From Bin55 sp965205545 (GTDB lineage Bacteria > Pseudomonadota > Gammaproteobacteria > Pseudomonadales > Azotimanducaceae), in NCBI GenBank assembly GCA_965205545.1, contig OZ242170.1, positions 2,170,001-2,234,000 of the forward strand: a stretch of DNA of 64,000 bases. The letters are read 5' to 3'. The position numbers and the translations under genes were made by a program. The number at the start of each line of letters is the position of its first letter. The stretch's first letter is position 1. The notes below the pieces were generated by a model. That model had not been told where the DNA came from, did not search any database, and worked only from the letters and a program-made list of their open reading frames with translations. This document shows positions 17,373 to 26,784 of the stretch, piece by piece.

Positions 17373-18055
17373 GAGACGGCTCGTATCCTCCAACCGTTTT
17401 CGTCTGTGAGATAGAGCAGTGCGCTATTGAGATTTCCGGTTACGGCGAAGGTTGCCGAGTGTAGACCGCTTTGAATCAATTCAACGTTGCCGCCAGTGAT
17501 CTCACGCAATGGAAGCTCCTCCGGTGAAGTGATCTTCCTGACGGAGCCCACATCAATCGCATACACAGTGGGACCACAGGCGTTCCATGCATCGTCGAGA
17601 GTTCTTCGGCCTATTGCTCGACGGAACGAATCCACGACTCGCAAAGGAATTTCGGATTCAACTTTCTTACCTTCAGGTTCGGGGTCAATTCCATAGCGAC
17701 ATTGAATTCCCCAAAGGTCATCGATTCGAGTGACTATGTAAGTAACAAAGTTGGTCAAAATTGGTGAATCGTCATTTCGCACACGTGTCCATCCTCCCGC
17801 AATATGCCACTTGTCCGTCGAGGTGTGCACGACTTGAGGTTCATGGCCATTGGTGTGGTCCCATCCTTGTTCGATGAAAGGCTGCCATGTGATGTTCAGC
17901 GCGTGGGCTTCAGCATCCGCAATCACTCGAGGTTGACTGCGCCAAGTGATGCGGACGTGAGGATAGTGCAACGCCATCGAGAATTCATGCGGATCGCGTG
18001 TATTGAAGCCGGAAAAGAAATTCCGGTAGGCGCGTAATGCGGTGTCGCGGGGCAT
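17363..18055 (-). CDS. protein with two NTF2/SnoaL-like domains
   Basis: The 230-residue soluble protein appears to be built from two NTF2-like halves: residues 1-120 (AYRNFFSGFNTRDPHEFSMA, then a beta-rich part ending at WHIAGGWTRVRND) and residues 120-230, ending in LYLTDENGWRIRAVSWI, a typical last strand of this fold. NTF2-like proteins range from isomerases to dehydratases to simple binding domains, so the function is open. It overlaps the aldo/keto reductase gene and may act in the same pathway. Confidence 0.65.
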   Translation of the reverse strand: MPRDTALRAYRNFFSGFNTRDPHEFSMALHYPHVRITWRSQPRVIADAEAHALNITWQPFIEQGWDHTNGHEPQVVHTSTDKWHIAGGWTRVRNDDSPILTNFVTYIVTRIDDLWGIQCRYGIDPEPEGKKVESEIPLRVVDSFRRAIGRRTLDDAWNACGPTVYAIDVGSVRKITSPEELPLREITGGNVELIQSGLHSATFAVTGNLNSALLYLTDENGWRIRAVSWI

Positions 18056-18121
18056 GTGATCTAGATCCGGCGAGCAGCAAATTTGACGCGTAGATTATGC
18101 CCTGTGGCGTTAGGGGCAGTT

Positions 18122-20461
18122 CTAGTCGTCAATGGACGCAAGCAAATCCTGCTGATGATATCGCTCCGCTATTTCATCGAAATTCAAGCCCAACGCTGCT
18201 AGTACGGGTTCGGCTACTGGTCGTATCTGGCGTTGAAGATAGTGCTCTCTATCCGGAGGATGCTGCAGGTTTTCCAGCGGCTCCGGTCCCTCCGTTGTTA
18301 TCACGTATTCAATGATTCGCCCCGGTCGCGCCATTTTTCTACCAGCTGCGACGTGCGGGGGCACCACGCGGGTGTATTGTGACAGTGGTTTGCGCAGCCC
18401 CTTCCGATATACGAGCTTTTCGTCCATTTCTCCTTCTCGTAGTGCCCGGACATAATTTTTTAAGTAATCGTCAACCGGTTCCTCTGAAAACAACTTCCTA
18501 AACAATTCTCGCTGAACTTCCTTTGCCAGCTCGGTCCAGTCGCGACGCACAACTTCCATCCCTGTAAATTCAAGCACGCCCGATGGATACTCGAGCCCCG
18601 CATATCTCTTGCGAGCACCAGTTCGAGAACGTCGCATTGCTGGCAAGAAAAACTTGGAATAGAGATGCTCGAATTCGAGAGTCAGCTTGCTGGTGACACT
18701 CCATTTTTCTTCTACATGCGCTGCAACTGCAGCATTGAATTGTGAAACCAACGCAGTGCCAATCGTGAACGCCTCCTCTTGTGATTCGAGACCCGATTTA
18801 ACGAACACGCTGTCGGTGTCCCCGTAGAGAACGACGTAGCCGAGGTTCTCGAACCAGTCCTTTGCATACCTCAAGAAGTATCGTCCAAGTGAGGTAACCG
18901 CATTGGCAAGTTTGGCGTTGTGAAACCGGCAAACAGGCGTGGCTAGCACGCCATAGAAGGAGTTCATAAGGATTTTTATTGCCTGGGACGCCACTGGGTC
19001 GCCGAGTCTCTTTGCATCCTCTCGTTCAGCGAACAACCGATCGAGTATGGATGGGAGTATGGCGGGGTCGCGCGAGAAGCGTGCACTATTGGTGGTTTCA
19101 ATGAAATCACTGGAATCCTCGGCTTGCATGTGGCTAAACGGATCTATGTTGAATGTCCTTATGACACTCGGATACAAGCTCTTGTAGTCGAAAGACCAAA
19201 CGGTGCTATACATGCCAGGAGAGGGCTCTAATACGAGCCCGCCGGAGTGCGGTTCACGTGCGTGGACTGGACTTGAACGCACGGAGGGCGCGACAATTTT
19301 CTTTTCCCGGAGCTGCGAGAGGTAGACGAAGTCGAACGACGCAACACTTGCAGCGACTCGGTCCACGGTCATGCCCGTCAGGGTGCTGCGTTTCACAGCC
19401 AAAGGCAGGAGTTTCAATTTTTCGACTATTTGAAACGCCAATCTCGCGTCCGTCCGGGCATAGTGAATGAACCCAGGGAGGTCGCTGTTGTAGCGTTCTA
19501 GTATCTCGGCGGCTCGATCTTTGACATCGCCCTCCACAGCTTTCCCTTCACCCAATACTTCCTGCGCAACCGCGTCAAGTGAATAGTCGTTGAAAGTTAC
19601 AAATGCACCTCGGATCAATGCGATTCCGTCCAATACAGTCCTCCCATGGACTATGGCTTGGCTACTTCCGAAGTAGCCTCTGGCCTCACGGAGCTGCACA
19701 CCGGACGGGGAACGACCAAGAGCTAGGTTTGTCTTGCAATGACGTGCGATGCGCGAGAGGACAGCAAGATCAAAATCGATCACGTTCCATCCAGTGAGGA
19801 CATCCGGATCCAGATCCGCAACTCTACTCTTGAATGCTTCGATTGCATCCCTTGCTGTCGCGAACCCCACTGAATCGGCGGGAAGCCTTCGCTTGTCAGG
19901 ATCGACGACGAGCACCTCATTGATGGAGGGACTGTAGAGAGCGATTGCCAGGAGTTGTCGCGCTTTGGGATCTGTTTCTATGTCGAACGACAGAACAGTG
20001 GGAGCAAAGGAGACTTGAGCTGGCTCAATTTGCGGGTTGGTAAACACTAGATCCGCGTCGGATTTACCGAGGTCGGGTTCGCCTTCAATGGAAATTCCTC
20101 CCCGGATGTTCTTGCCAATGAGAAAGGAAACTGGAAATCGCAGATCAGCTTCGTAGGTGGGAACATTCTCGGCATGCAGTCGGTCACGGACCGGAAGCAG
20201 GTCAGCAGGCAGATTACACACGACTTTCGCAGCGGGAAACCCATCCAATGTGTCGTGCTCGGACTCGACTATGTTGAATTTCCGCAAAGCTGGATGGCCG
20301 ACATCCTTGTCTCTCACGTAGAAGCAGGGAGTTTGGCGGGTTTCCCGTACGAGAAATGATCTACCGTCCTCGAGACGGCCGCCGATGTGGATTACCGCAA
20401 CGCCATTTTCGACTCGGTAGCCGGTTTGATAGAGAAATCCCAGGTGGCGTTGTGTTGTCAT
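18122..20461 (-). CDS. polB: DNA polymerase II (family B)
   Basis: The 779-residue protein matches the E. coli PolB length and motif set. Proofreading exonuclease motifs are intact: SFDIETDP (Exo I), GWNVIDFDL (Exo II) and YARTDARLAF (Exo III). The polymerase motifs are DYKSLYPSVIRTFNIDP (A), KILMNSFYGVLATP (B) and YGDTDSVFV (C). It makes DNA past lesions and restarts stalled forks in the cytoplasm. It sits alone between a SnoaL-like gene and a dehydrogenase gene, 18 bp after the latter's stop. Its intact exonuclease contrasts with the DNA polymerase I of this window. Confidence 0.95.
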   Translation of the reverse strand: MTTQRHLGFLYQTGYRVENGVAVIHIGGRLEDGRSFLVRETRQTPCFYVRDKDVGHPALRKFNIVESEHDTLDGFPAAKVVCNLPADLLPVRDRLHAENVPTYEADLRFPVSFLIGKNIRGGISIEGEPDLGKSDADLVFTNPQIEPAQVSFAPTVLSFDIETDPKARQLLAIALYSPSINEVLVVDPDKRRLPADSVGFATARDAIEAFKSRVADLDPDVLTGWNVIDFDLAVLSRIARHCKTNLALGRSPSGVQLREARGYFGSSQAIVHGRTVLDGIALIRGAFVTFNDYSLDAVAQEVLGEGKAVEGDVKDRAAEILERYNSDLPGFIHYARTDARLAFQIVEKLKLLPLAVKRSTLTGMTVDRVAASVASFDFVYLSQLREKKIVAPSVRSSPVHAREPHSGGLVLEPSPGMYSTVWSFDYKSLYPSVIRTFNIDPFSHMQAEDSSDFIETTNSARFSRDPAILPSILDRLFAEREDAKRLGDPVASQAIKILMNSFYGVLATPVCRFHNAKLANAVTSLGRYFLRYAKDWFENLGYVVLYGDTDSVFVKSGLESQEEAFTIGTALVSQFNAAVAAHVEEKWSVTSKLTLEFEHLYSKFFLPAMRRSRTGARKRYAGLEYPSGVLEFTGMEVVRRDWTELAKEVQRELFRKLFSEEPVDDYLKNYVRALREGEMDEKLVYRKGLRKPLSQYTRVVPPHVAAGRKMARPGRIIEYVITTEGPEPLENLQHPPDREHYLQRQIRPVAEPVLAALGLNFDEIAERYHQQDLLASIDD

Positions 20462-20479
20462 GGGGCTCCGAAGACTCGA

Positions 20480-21262
20480 CTATCTCCACATATTGGTGCC
20501 GCCGCAAACCGCAATTGCTTGACCCGTGATGTACTCGCTTGCGTCGGATGCGAGAAAGACGGCGATGCCTTTGAGGTCACTAGCTTCGCCGAGACGACGC
20601 AGCGGAGTGTTGGTTTCAGCGTTTCGCTTGGCAAGTTCGTTGTCCCACAAAGCCTTCGCAAAGTCCGTCTTGATCAGACCTGGACAAATAGCATTGACCC
20701 GAATTCCGTGCGGACCGTATTCCAACGCGACATTGCGTACCAGCGCAATGTCGGCCAGTTTCGAAATGTTGTAGGTGCCAAGTGTGAGGGAGCCGCCAAA
20801 CGCGCCAGTGCTTGCGGTGATCATCATGCTTCCTCTTTTCTTGGCAACCATGTCGGGAGCGACCATCTGACAGAGCCAGTGGTTGGACCTGACGTTTGAG
20901 TTCATGATCTTGTCGTATGCGGAATCTGGAATCTCGGACATGGGGCCGTAGAAAGGGTTCACGCCAGCATTGCTCACCAAGATGTCGATTGCGCCTAGCC
21001 GGCTGTGCGTTTCATCTACAAGATTCTGCAATTGCTCCTTGTAGCCGATGTTGCATGCAATCGCGATTGCGCGCTGGTCACCGCAAACGCTGTTTATGTG
21101 TTCGCAAGCAGCTTCGCACTGATCCAATTTGCGGCTGGAAACCACGACGCGCGCTCCGTGCTCGGCGAGACCTTCGGCCATGCTGAGGCCCATGCCTTTG
21201 GATGCGCCAGTCAGCAATGCGACGCGACCCGATAGATCAAACAAGTCCGTTTGTACACTCAT
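20480..21262 (-). CDS. short-chain dehydrogenase/reductase (SDR)
   Basis: This roughly 260-residue Rossmann-fold oxidoreductase has TGASKGMG (NAD(P)-binding), the SNAG segment, a catalytic Ser in ITASTGAFGG, the YxxxK pair in TYNISKLA, and the C-terminal ASDASEYITGQAIAVCGG. The start was set at 21262 because AAGGA lies about 8 bp upstream; an in-frame ATG at 21295 is not preceded by such a site. The substrate is unknown. It is divergent from yejA, with an operator-like palindrome between them. Confidence 0.88.
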   Translation of the reverse strand: MSVQTDLFDLSGRVALLTGASKGMGLSMAEGLAEHGARVVVSSRKLDQCEAACEHINSVCGDQRAIAIACNIGYKEQLQNLVDETHSRLGAIDILVSNAGVNPFYGPMSEIPDSAYDKIMNSNVRSNHWLCQMVAPDMVAKKRGSMMITASTGAFGGSLTLGTYNISKLADIALVRNVALEYGPHGIRVNAICPGLIKTDFAKALWDNELAKRNAETNTPLRRLGEASDLKGIAVFLASDASEYITGQAIAVCGGTNMWR

Positions 21263-21301
21263 GGTGGTTCCTTGAATTGGTTGTGAACTCGACAAGCTGA
21301 C

Positions 21302-21341
21302 TATCGTAATGTAAGAGCAAATCGCTTAAGCGATTACGATA
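21302..21341. promoter_or_regulatory. nested inverted repeat between the SDR gene and yejA
   Basis: A perfect 16-bp palindrome AATCGCTTAAGCGATT spans 21320-21335. A second, outer inverted repeat pairs TATCGTAAT (21302-21310) with ATTACGATA (21333-21341), sharing bases with the palindrome. It lies just before the yejA start and about 40-80 bp upstream of the SDR start, which fits a binding site for a dimeric repressor controlling both genes; a hairpin in the yejA leader is the alternative. Confidence 0.5.
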
Positions 21342-21342
21342 T

Positions 21343-23301
21343 GTGGCTGAAATGTTCCGCAATTCTTCTGTGAGACGTCTTTCGATCTTTCTGGTCTTGT
21401 CTGCAACATACACAATGGGGCAGGATCAAACCGAAGCACCATGCAGCGATCCAGACTATCGGCATGGCATAAGCTACGTCGATCCTCTCAAGTACGACGC
21501 AGATTTCGAACACTTCTCCTACGCTAATCCTGAAGCGCCCAAGGGAGGAATGATCCGCTTCCCTGCACTGGGGACTTGGGACAACTTCAACGGCATTCTC
21601 AACAAGGGTCGATTGGTTGCGGGCTACGACCTTGGTGGAGCGAATGCGCTCGTCTACGATCGGCTGCTTGAGGGATCTGCGGACGAAAACGCTAGCGCCT
21701 ATGGCCGACTGGCGGAAGGCATTGCAGTGGAGGAGAACTTTGCTTGGGTCGCGTTCAAATTGCGCAAGAATGCGTATTGGCACGACGGAACGCTGCTTGA
21801 TGCGAGCGACGTGGTTTGGACTTTCAACACCTACCTGACGGAAGGTTCTCTCACGCTGAGGACCGGATTGCAGGAACTTGATCGAGTCTTCGAATTCGGA
21901 GATCAGGAGGTTTGCTTTGTAACCAAGAAAGATGTGGAAGTCAGCCCAAACATTCCCTTCACCTACGGTGGACTGGCCATTCTTCCCGAACACTATTGGA
22001 AGGATCACGACATCACCAAGACCACCCAGGAGCCGCCGCTTGGTAGCGGACCTTACAAGGCTGGAGATTTGGCGTTTGGCAAGAACATTTACTACGAACG
22101 TGTTCCTGACTACTGGGGGCGCGATTTGCCAGTGAATAGCGGTCGCTACAACTTTGAAAAGGTCAAGTTCGACTACTTTCTCGACGAAACCGTGATGCTC
22201 GAAGCGCACAAGGCACATGTCTACGACATGCGCGAAGAGACGGTATCGAAAAACTGGACGACGGGCTACGACTTTGATGCTCTGCACGCAGGACTTTTCA
22301 GGAAGGAGCTGCGCTACCTCAAGCGCGCGTGGGGCATGTGGTGGCCGGCTTTCTGGAATGTGCGCAACCCGAAGTTTCAAGACATACGAATACGCGAAGC
22401 GCTATTTTTGCTGTACGACTTCAAGTGGATCAACAGAGTAATTCTGTTCGGCTTCTACGACTACGGTGATAGCTACTTCTATAACTCGCCCATGGCACAG
22501 AGCGGTCTACCGTCGGAAGACGAGATTCGTCTATTGGAGCCGTTTCGAGACCAGATTCCCGAACGAGTCTATACCCAAGAATTCAAGCATCCGCCGTCGA
22601 CAGGATATGGCTCGAATCGCGAGAGCATGAAGCGAGCACTTGAATTATTCAACGAGGCCGGATGGCAATTGAAGCGAGGCAAGTTGCGACATAAAGAAAC
22701 GAATGAGCAGTTCCACATCGAATTCGTGTTCGTGTCCGCCATGTTGCTGCGGGCCAAGTCGCCCTACATTCGCAGGCTAAACCAGGCGGGCATTTCAACT
22801 TCGGCGCTCGCGCCGGAAGTGTCCAATTGGCAACATCGAATGCGTACAGGAAAATTCGACGGAGGGGGCTACATCTGGATACCGGGCAACATGCCAGGAT
22901 TCGATCTGCGGAATCGATTCGGCAGCGAAGCGGCTGACCAGGACTATGGACTGAACTGGGCGGGGATCAAGAGCCCCGTTGTCGACTATCTAATCGAGCA
23001 TGTAATCAAAGCGCGTACGGCGCAAGACCTGTACGCGGCAACTCGCGCCCTGGATCGAGTGCTATTGTGGAACTTCTACATGGTGCCGGGCATGGGACAG
23101 CCAGGATTTCGATTGGTGTCATGGGACAAATTCGGAGAAGTCGCCCCATCGGTTTCTGGTCCGCTTTCGCGAGTTCCCGCCATCGACGCTTGGTGGTGGG
23201 ACGAGGCCAAAGCGCAAAGAGTCGAAGCCGGCATTGCGGCATTGAGCGACTCCGACCAGCCGTCGACCACAGATTCGGCCGAGAGTGCGGGATCGGAGTA
23301 G
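21343..23301 (+). CDS. yejA: YejA-like peptide ABC transporter, substrate-binding protein
   Basis: The 652-residue family-5 solute-binding protein begins with a short signal peptide (RRLSIFLVLSATYTMG). YejA-type landmarks include HGISYVDPLKYDADFEHFSYANPEAPKGG, PLGSGPYKAGD and the aromatic-rich SPMAQSGLPSEDE region. In the periplasm it would deliver oligopeptides to the YejBE channel; in enterobacteria this system takes up microcin C and antimicrobial peptides. The start may be the GTG at 21343 or the ATG at 21352; both leave the signal peptide intact. It is followed after 19 bp by yejB. An operator-like palindrome precedes it. Confidence 0.87.
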   Translation: MAEMFRNSSVRRLSIFLVLSATYTMGQDQTEAPCSDPDYRHGISYVDPLKYDADFEHFSYANPEAPKGGMIRFPALGTWDNFNGILNKGRLVAGYDLGGANALVYDRLLEGSADENASAYGRLAEGIAVEENFAWVAFKLRKNAYWHDGTLLDASDVVWTFNTYLTEGSLTLRTGLQELDRVFEFGDQEVCFVTKKDVEVSPNIPFTYGGLAILPEHYWKDHDITKTTQEPPLGSGPYKAGDLAFGKNIYYERVPDYWGRDLPVNSGRYNFEKVKFDYFLDETVMLEAHKAHVYDMREETVSKNWTTGYDFDALHAGLFRKELRYLKRAWGMWWPAFWNVRNPKFQDIRIREALFLLYDFKWINRVILFGFYDYGDSYFYNSPMAQSGLPSEDEIRLLEPFRDQIPERVYTQEFKHPPSTGYGSNRESMKRALELFNEAGWQLKRGKLRHKETNEQFHIEFVFVSAMLLRAKSPYIRRLNQAGISTSALAPEVSNWQHRMRTGKFDGGGYIWIPGNMPGFDLRNRFGSEAADQDYGLNWAGIKSPVVDYLIEHVIKARTAQDLYAATRALDRVLLWNFYMVPGMGQPGFRLVSWDKFGEVAPSVSGPLSRVPAIDAWWWDEAKAQRVEAGIAALSDSDQPSTTDSAESAGSE

Positions 23302-23320
23302 GTAGCGGGGAAAACAAGAC

Positions 23321-24415
23321 GTGCTCCGATACATCCTCAAGCGCTTATTGCTGATACCGCCAACTCTGTTCGGGATCATTTTGATCAACTTCGTGATCGT
23401 GCAATTCGCGCCTGGAGGTCCTGTAGAACAGATCATCGCGCAAGTAACCATCGGACAAGTCTCCTCGACCCAAAGGATCAGCGGAGGCGGTGATACAGGC
23501 ATGTCGTCGGAGGCGATTCAGGCGGCAGGAAGTTCCCACAATCTTGCGTCCTATGGACTGGACCCAGAGCTCGTTGATCACCTGAATGAGCAGTTTGGAT
23601 TCGACGAGCCTGTCTATCTTCGGTTCTGGAACATGATCACCAGCTACCTGATATTCGATTTTGGAACGAGCTACTTTCAAGATCGCCCAGTGAGAGAACT
23701 CGTGATTGAACGACTCCCTGTTTCGATTTCGCTAGGACTCTGGTCCCTGTTGCTGATCTATGCCATATCGATACCCCTTGGTGTTCGCAAGGCGGTCAAG
23801 GATGGCACGCGATTCGACTTCTGGACGAGTTCGGTCATATTTGTGGGTTATGCCATACCGGGATTTCTGTTTGCAATACTGCTAATCGTCCTGTTTGCGG
23901 GTGGAAGCTATTGGGAGGTGTTTCCCATGCGAGGATTTCACTCTGAGGGATTCGAGGAGATGGGATGGTTCGGCCAAATCAAGGATTACTTCTGGCACAT
24001 CGCTCTACCGGTCCTCTCGTTGACGATTGGAGGCTTCGCCTACCTGTCGATGCTCACGAAGAATTCCTTCCTGGAGGAAATTAGCAAGCAGTTCGTTCTG
24101 ACAGCCCGGGCAAAGGGTCTGTCGGAACGTCGGGTTCTATTTGGGCATGTTTTTCGCAATGCCATGCTGATCGTGATAGCGGGATTTCCTGCCGCATTCG
24201 TAGGGATTCTTTTCACAGGATCCGTGCTGATCGAAGTGATTTTCTCGCTTGAGGGCATTGGTCTGCTCAGCTATGAAGCAGTCGTGAAGCGAGACTACCC
24301 CATTCTGTTTGGAACACTTTACGTGTTCACCTTGATTTCGCTGGTGATGCACTTGGTAGGCGATTTGTGCTATGTGTTTGTAGATCCGCGAATTGACTTT
24401 GAGACGCGAGAATGA
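23321..24415 (+). CDS. yejB: YejB-like peptide ABC transporter permease
   Basis: The 364-residue inner-membrane permease starts at a GTG with the typical MLRYILKRLLLIPPTLFGIILINF segment. It has a periplasmic loop of about 100 residues and the C-terminal permease core with the EAA-type loop (LTARAKGLSERRVLFGHVFRNA), which docks on the ATPase. The insert after the first helix (GGPVEQIIAQ, then GGGDTGMSSEAIQAAGS) is characteristic of YejB. It overlaps yejE by 4 bp (ATGA). Confidence 0.9.
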   Translation: MLRYILKRLLLIPPTLFGIILINFVIVQFAPGGPVEQIIAQVTIGQVSSTQRISGGGDTGMSSEAIQAAGSSHNLASYGLDPELVDHLNEQFGFDEPVYLRFWNMITSYLIFDFGTSYFQDRPVRELVIERLPVSISLGLWSLLLIYAISIPLGVRKAVKDGTRFDFWTSSVIFVGYAIPGFLFAILLIVLFAGGSYWEVFPMRGFHSEGFEEMGWFGQIKDYFWHIALPVLSLTIGGFAYLSMLTKNSFLEEISKQFVLTARAKGLSERRVLFGHVFRNAMLIVIAGFPAAFVGILFTGSVLIEVIFSLEGIGLLSYEAVVKRDYPILFGTLYVFTLISLVMHLVGDLCYVFVDPRIDFETRE

Positions 24416-25503
24416 GCCCACTGGTTCGACGCGGAATAGCGAGTTTCAAAGCAAACAAGCGGGGCTACTACTCGCTGTGGATTTTCGGGATACTCTTTGC
24501 GGTCTCGCTGATGGCGGAGCTCGTCGCCAACGACAAGCCCATCGTTCTTTTCATGAACGGCAAGCTCTTCTTTCCCGCTTTCACTTTTGTTGCGGAGACA
24601 GATCTTGGTGGAGAACTGGAAATCGAAGCAGACTACACCGATCCCTACGTCAAGGAGCTGATCGAGGAAGCCAACGGTTGGGCGATCTTTCCGCCAATCC
24701 CCTATAGCTACGACACAGTGGACTTTTGGGTTGAGCAGTCGACTCCCGCTCCCCCTTCAGGTCAGCATTGGTTGGGAACCGATGATCGCGCAAAGGACAC
24801 GCTCGCGCGTCTGATCTACGGATTCAGGCTGTCCGTCGTCTTCGGCATAACGCTGACATTGCTCAGTTCTCTTATTGGCGTGGCCATAGGAGCTGTTCAA
24901 GGATACTTTGGCGGGCTGGTGGATTTATTGGGTCAACGGCTGGTGGAGATCTGGTCCGGATTGCCGGTTCTGCTGATATTGATCATATTGGCCAGCGTGA
25001 TTGAACCCAATGTGATTTGGCTATTGATTCTCCTGACGTGCTTCAGCTGGATGACGCTCGTCGCCGTTGTTCGAGCCGAATTTCTACGGACGAGAAACTT
25101 CGATTTCGTGAGAGCTGCACGAGCTCTTGGGGTGTCCAATCGCACGATCATGCGTAGGCACGTTTTGCCGAACGCGATGGTCGCTACGCTGACCAATGTG
25201 CCATTCATACTGTGTGGCGCGGTGACCATGCTCACCGCGCTTGACTTCTTAGGATTTGGATTGCCTGCTGGCTCACCATCAATTGGCGAACTGCTTGCTC
25301 AGGGCAAGGCCAACATTCAGTCGCCTTGGCTTGGGTTGACGGGTTTCTTCACAATGGCGATCATGCTGGTCTTGCTGATTTTCATAAGTGAAGGTGTGCG
25401 CGACGCGTTCGATCCGAGGCGCTCCCTTGGTGGCGGCGCCCCCGCTGAACATGCTGCTCAAGAAGTAGCCGAAGCCCAAGCCACTGCAGCGTTATCTCGC
25501 TGA
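24412..25503 (+). CDS. yejE: YejE-like peptide ABC transporter permease
   Basis: The 363-residue second permease has the YejE N-terminus (RRGIASFKANKRGYYSLWIF) and the conserved periplasmic block AELVANDKPIVLFMNGK followed by WLGTDDRAKDTLARLIYGFRLSV. The EAA loop is RAARALGVSNRTIMRRHVLPNA. It completes the membrane channel with YejB. The usual fourth partner, the ATPase YejF, does not follow; the next gene is purE after 228 bp. The ATPase must be encoded elsewhere or shared with another system. Confidence 0.9.
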   Translation: MSPLVRRGIASFKANKRGYYSLWIFGILFAVSLMAELVANDKPIVLFMNGKLFFPAFTFVAETDLGGELEIEADYTDPYVKELIEEANGWAIFPPIPYSYDTVDFWVEQSTPAPPSGQHWLGTDDRAKDTLARLIYGFRLSVVFGITLTLLSSLIGVAIGAVQGYFGGLVDLLGQRLVEIWSGLPVLLILIILASVIEPNVIWLLILLTCFSWMTLVAVVRAEFLRTRNFDFVRAARALGVSNRTIMRRHVLPNAMVATLTNVPFILCGAVTMLTALDFLGFGLPAGSPSIGELLAQGKANIQSPWLGLTGFFTMAIMLVLLIFISEGVRDAFDPRRSLGGGAPAEHAAQEVAEAQATAALSR

Positions 25504-25731
25504 CATCAATCTTGAATCCTTAGCATTTGGGCTAGTAGAATTTTGCAGCGGGCGACATTAGCGCATTCGCTGCTTTTACGAATGAACAGCGACGCTCGTA
25601 ACGTCGTTGCCGATGACGCGAAACTGGATCCAGCATTGAATTGCCGGTCAACGGCGTGCCATTAGGTTCGAAGTAATCAAAGAGTTGGTGACTCGCATGC
25701 CAACTTCTGGTGATCAAGGAGGAAATAGCGA

Positions 25732-26220
25732 ATGAGTTGGGTGGCAGTGTTAATGGGCTCAAAGTCCGATTGGCCCACGATGCAATCTACAACGGAAGTG
25801 CTGTCAGATTTTGGGGTTGAGTACGAAGCCAAAGTAACATCCGCCCACCGCACTCCCAGTCAGACGGCGGAGTATGTAAGCGAAGCCGTCGAACGGGGAT
25901 GCGAAGTGTTCATTTGCGCAGCGGGGCTTGCTGCTCACTTGGCTGGTGCGGTCGCCGCCAAGACGACCAAACCTGTTATCGGCGTCCCCATGGATGGTGG
26001 ACCTCTGTCTGGATTCGATGCATTGCTCTCCACTGTGCAGATGCCGGGTGGAGTGCCTGTGGCCACCGTGGCAATAGGCAAGGCCGGCGCTAAGAATGCC
26101 GCTTACTTGGCCGTACAGGTCCTGGCGTTGTCAAACAGCGATTTGGCGGAACGACTGGCAGAGGATCGTACGGCGAGCGTGCGCAACGTGGAGGAGCAGA
26201 ACCAAGCCATACAGGATTGA
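25732..26220 (+). CDS. purE: N5-carboxyaminoimidazole ribonucleotide mutase
   Basis: The 162-residue class I PurE converts N5-CAIR to CAIR in purine synthesis. Family marks are LMGSKSDWPTMQST, SAHRTPSQTAEY and the glycine-rich GVPMDGGPLSGFDALLSTVQMPGGVPVATVA. The ATG at 25732 is preceded by AAGGAGGAAATAGCG, one of the best ribosome-binding sites in the window. PurK, its normal partner, is not nearby; instead tsaC and aroE follow in an apparent operon. Confidence 0.95.
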   Translation: MSWVAVLMGSKSDWPTMQSTTEVLSDFGVEYEAKVTSAHRTPSQTAEYVSEAVERGCEVFICAAGLAAHLAGAVAAKTTKPVIGVPMDGGPLSGFDALLSTVQMPGGVPVATVAIGKAGAKNAAYLAVQVLALSNSDLAERLAEDRTASVRNVEEQNQAIQD

Positions 26221-26235
26221 CGAACGGGACTGTAC

Positions 26236-26784
26236 TTGGAAAGGGATCAGCTCGAACACGCAGCATCAATCCTGCAGAACGGGGGCGTGATTGCGCATGC
26301 CTGCGAAGGAGTGTGGGGATTGGCCTGCAATCCTTGGTGCGAACCAGCCGTTAATCGCATTTTGGAGATAAAGAAGCGCAACGCCTCCAAAGGGCTCATT
26401 GTGATCGGGCACAGCTCTGCGGTTTTTGAACCTGAACTTGAGATGGTGGACGCATCGCGCAGATGCCTCGTCGAGCAAAGTTGGCCAGGGCATGTAACTT
26501 GGATCCTGCCCACGCAAAGATTCCCGCTGTCCGTTACAGGTGGACGCACGACAATAGCAGCTAGGGTTCCCGATCACGAGCAAGCGCGGGATCTCTGCGA
26601 GGCATACGGAAACGCCCTAGTTTCGACGTCCGCCAACGTAAGTTCGGAACTTCCGGCCCTTAGAGAATCGGAGGTACGTGAATCTGTGGGTTCTCAGGTG
26701 GACTTCGTTCTGCCGGGTTCAATCGGTGACGCACTCGGTCCAAGTGAAATCAGAAGCGCCATCGACAACGAACGCTTGCGATGA
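26236..26784 (+). CDS. tsaC: threonylcarbamoyl-AMP synthase (Sua5/YrdC/TsaC)
   Basis: The 182-residue protein of the short TsaC type makes threonylcarbamoyl-AMP from Thr, bicarbonate and ATP for the t6A37 modification of tRNA. Visible family features are GGVIAHACEGVWGLACNP, the KRNASKGLIVIG motif and the STSANVSSELPA segment. It starts at a TTG (26236), 15 bp after purE, and its stop overlaps the aroE start by 4 bp. tsaC next to aroE and purE is a common proteobacterial arrangement. Confidence 0.9.
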   Translation: MERDQLEHAASILQNGGVIAHACEGVWGLACNPWCEPAVNRILEIKKRNASKGLIVIGHSSAVFEPELEMVDASRRCLVEQSWPGHVTWILPTQRFPLSVTGGRTTIAARVPDHEQARDLCEAYGNALVSTSANVSSELPALRESEVRESVGSQVDFVLPGSIGDALGPSEIRSAIDNERLR

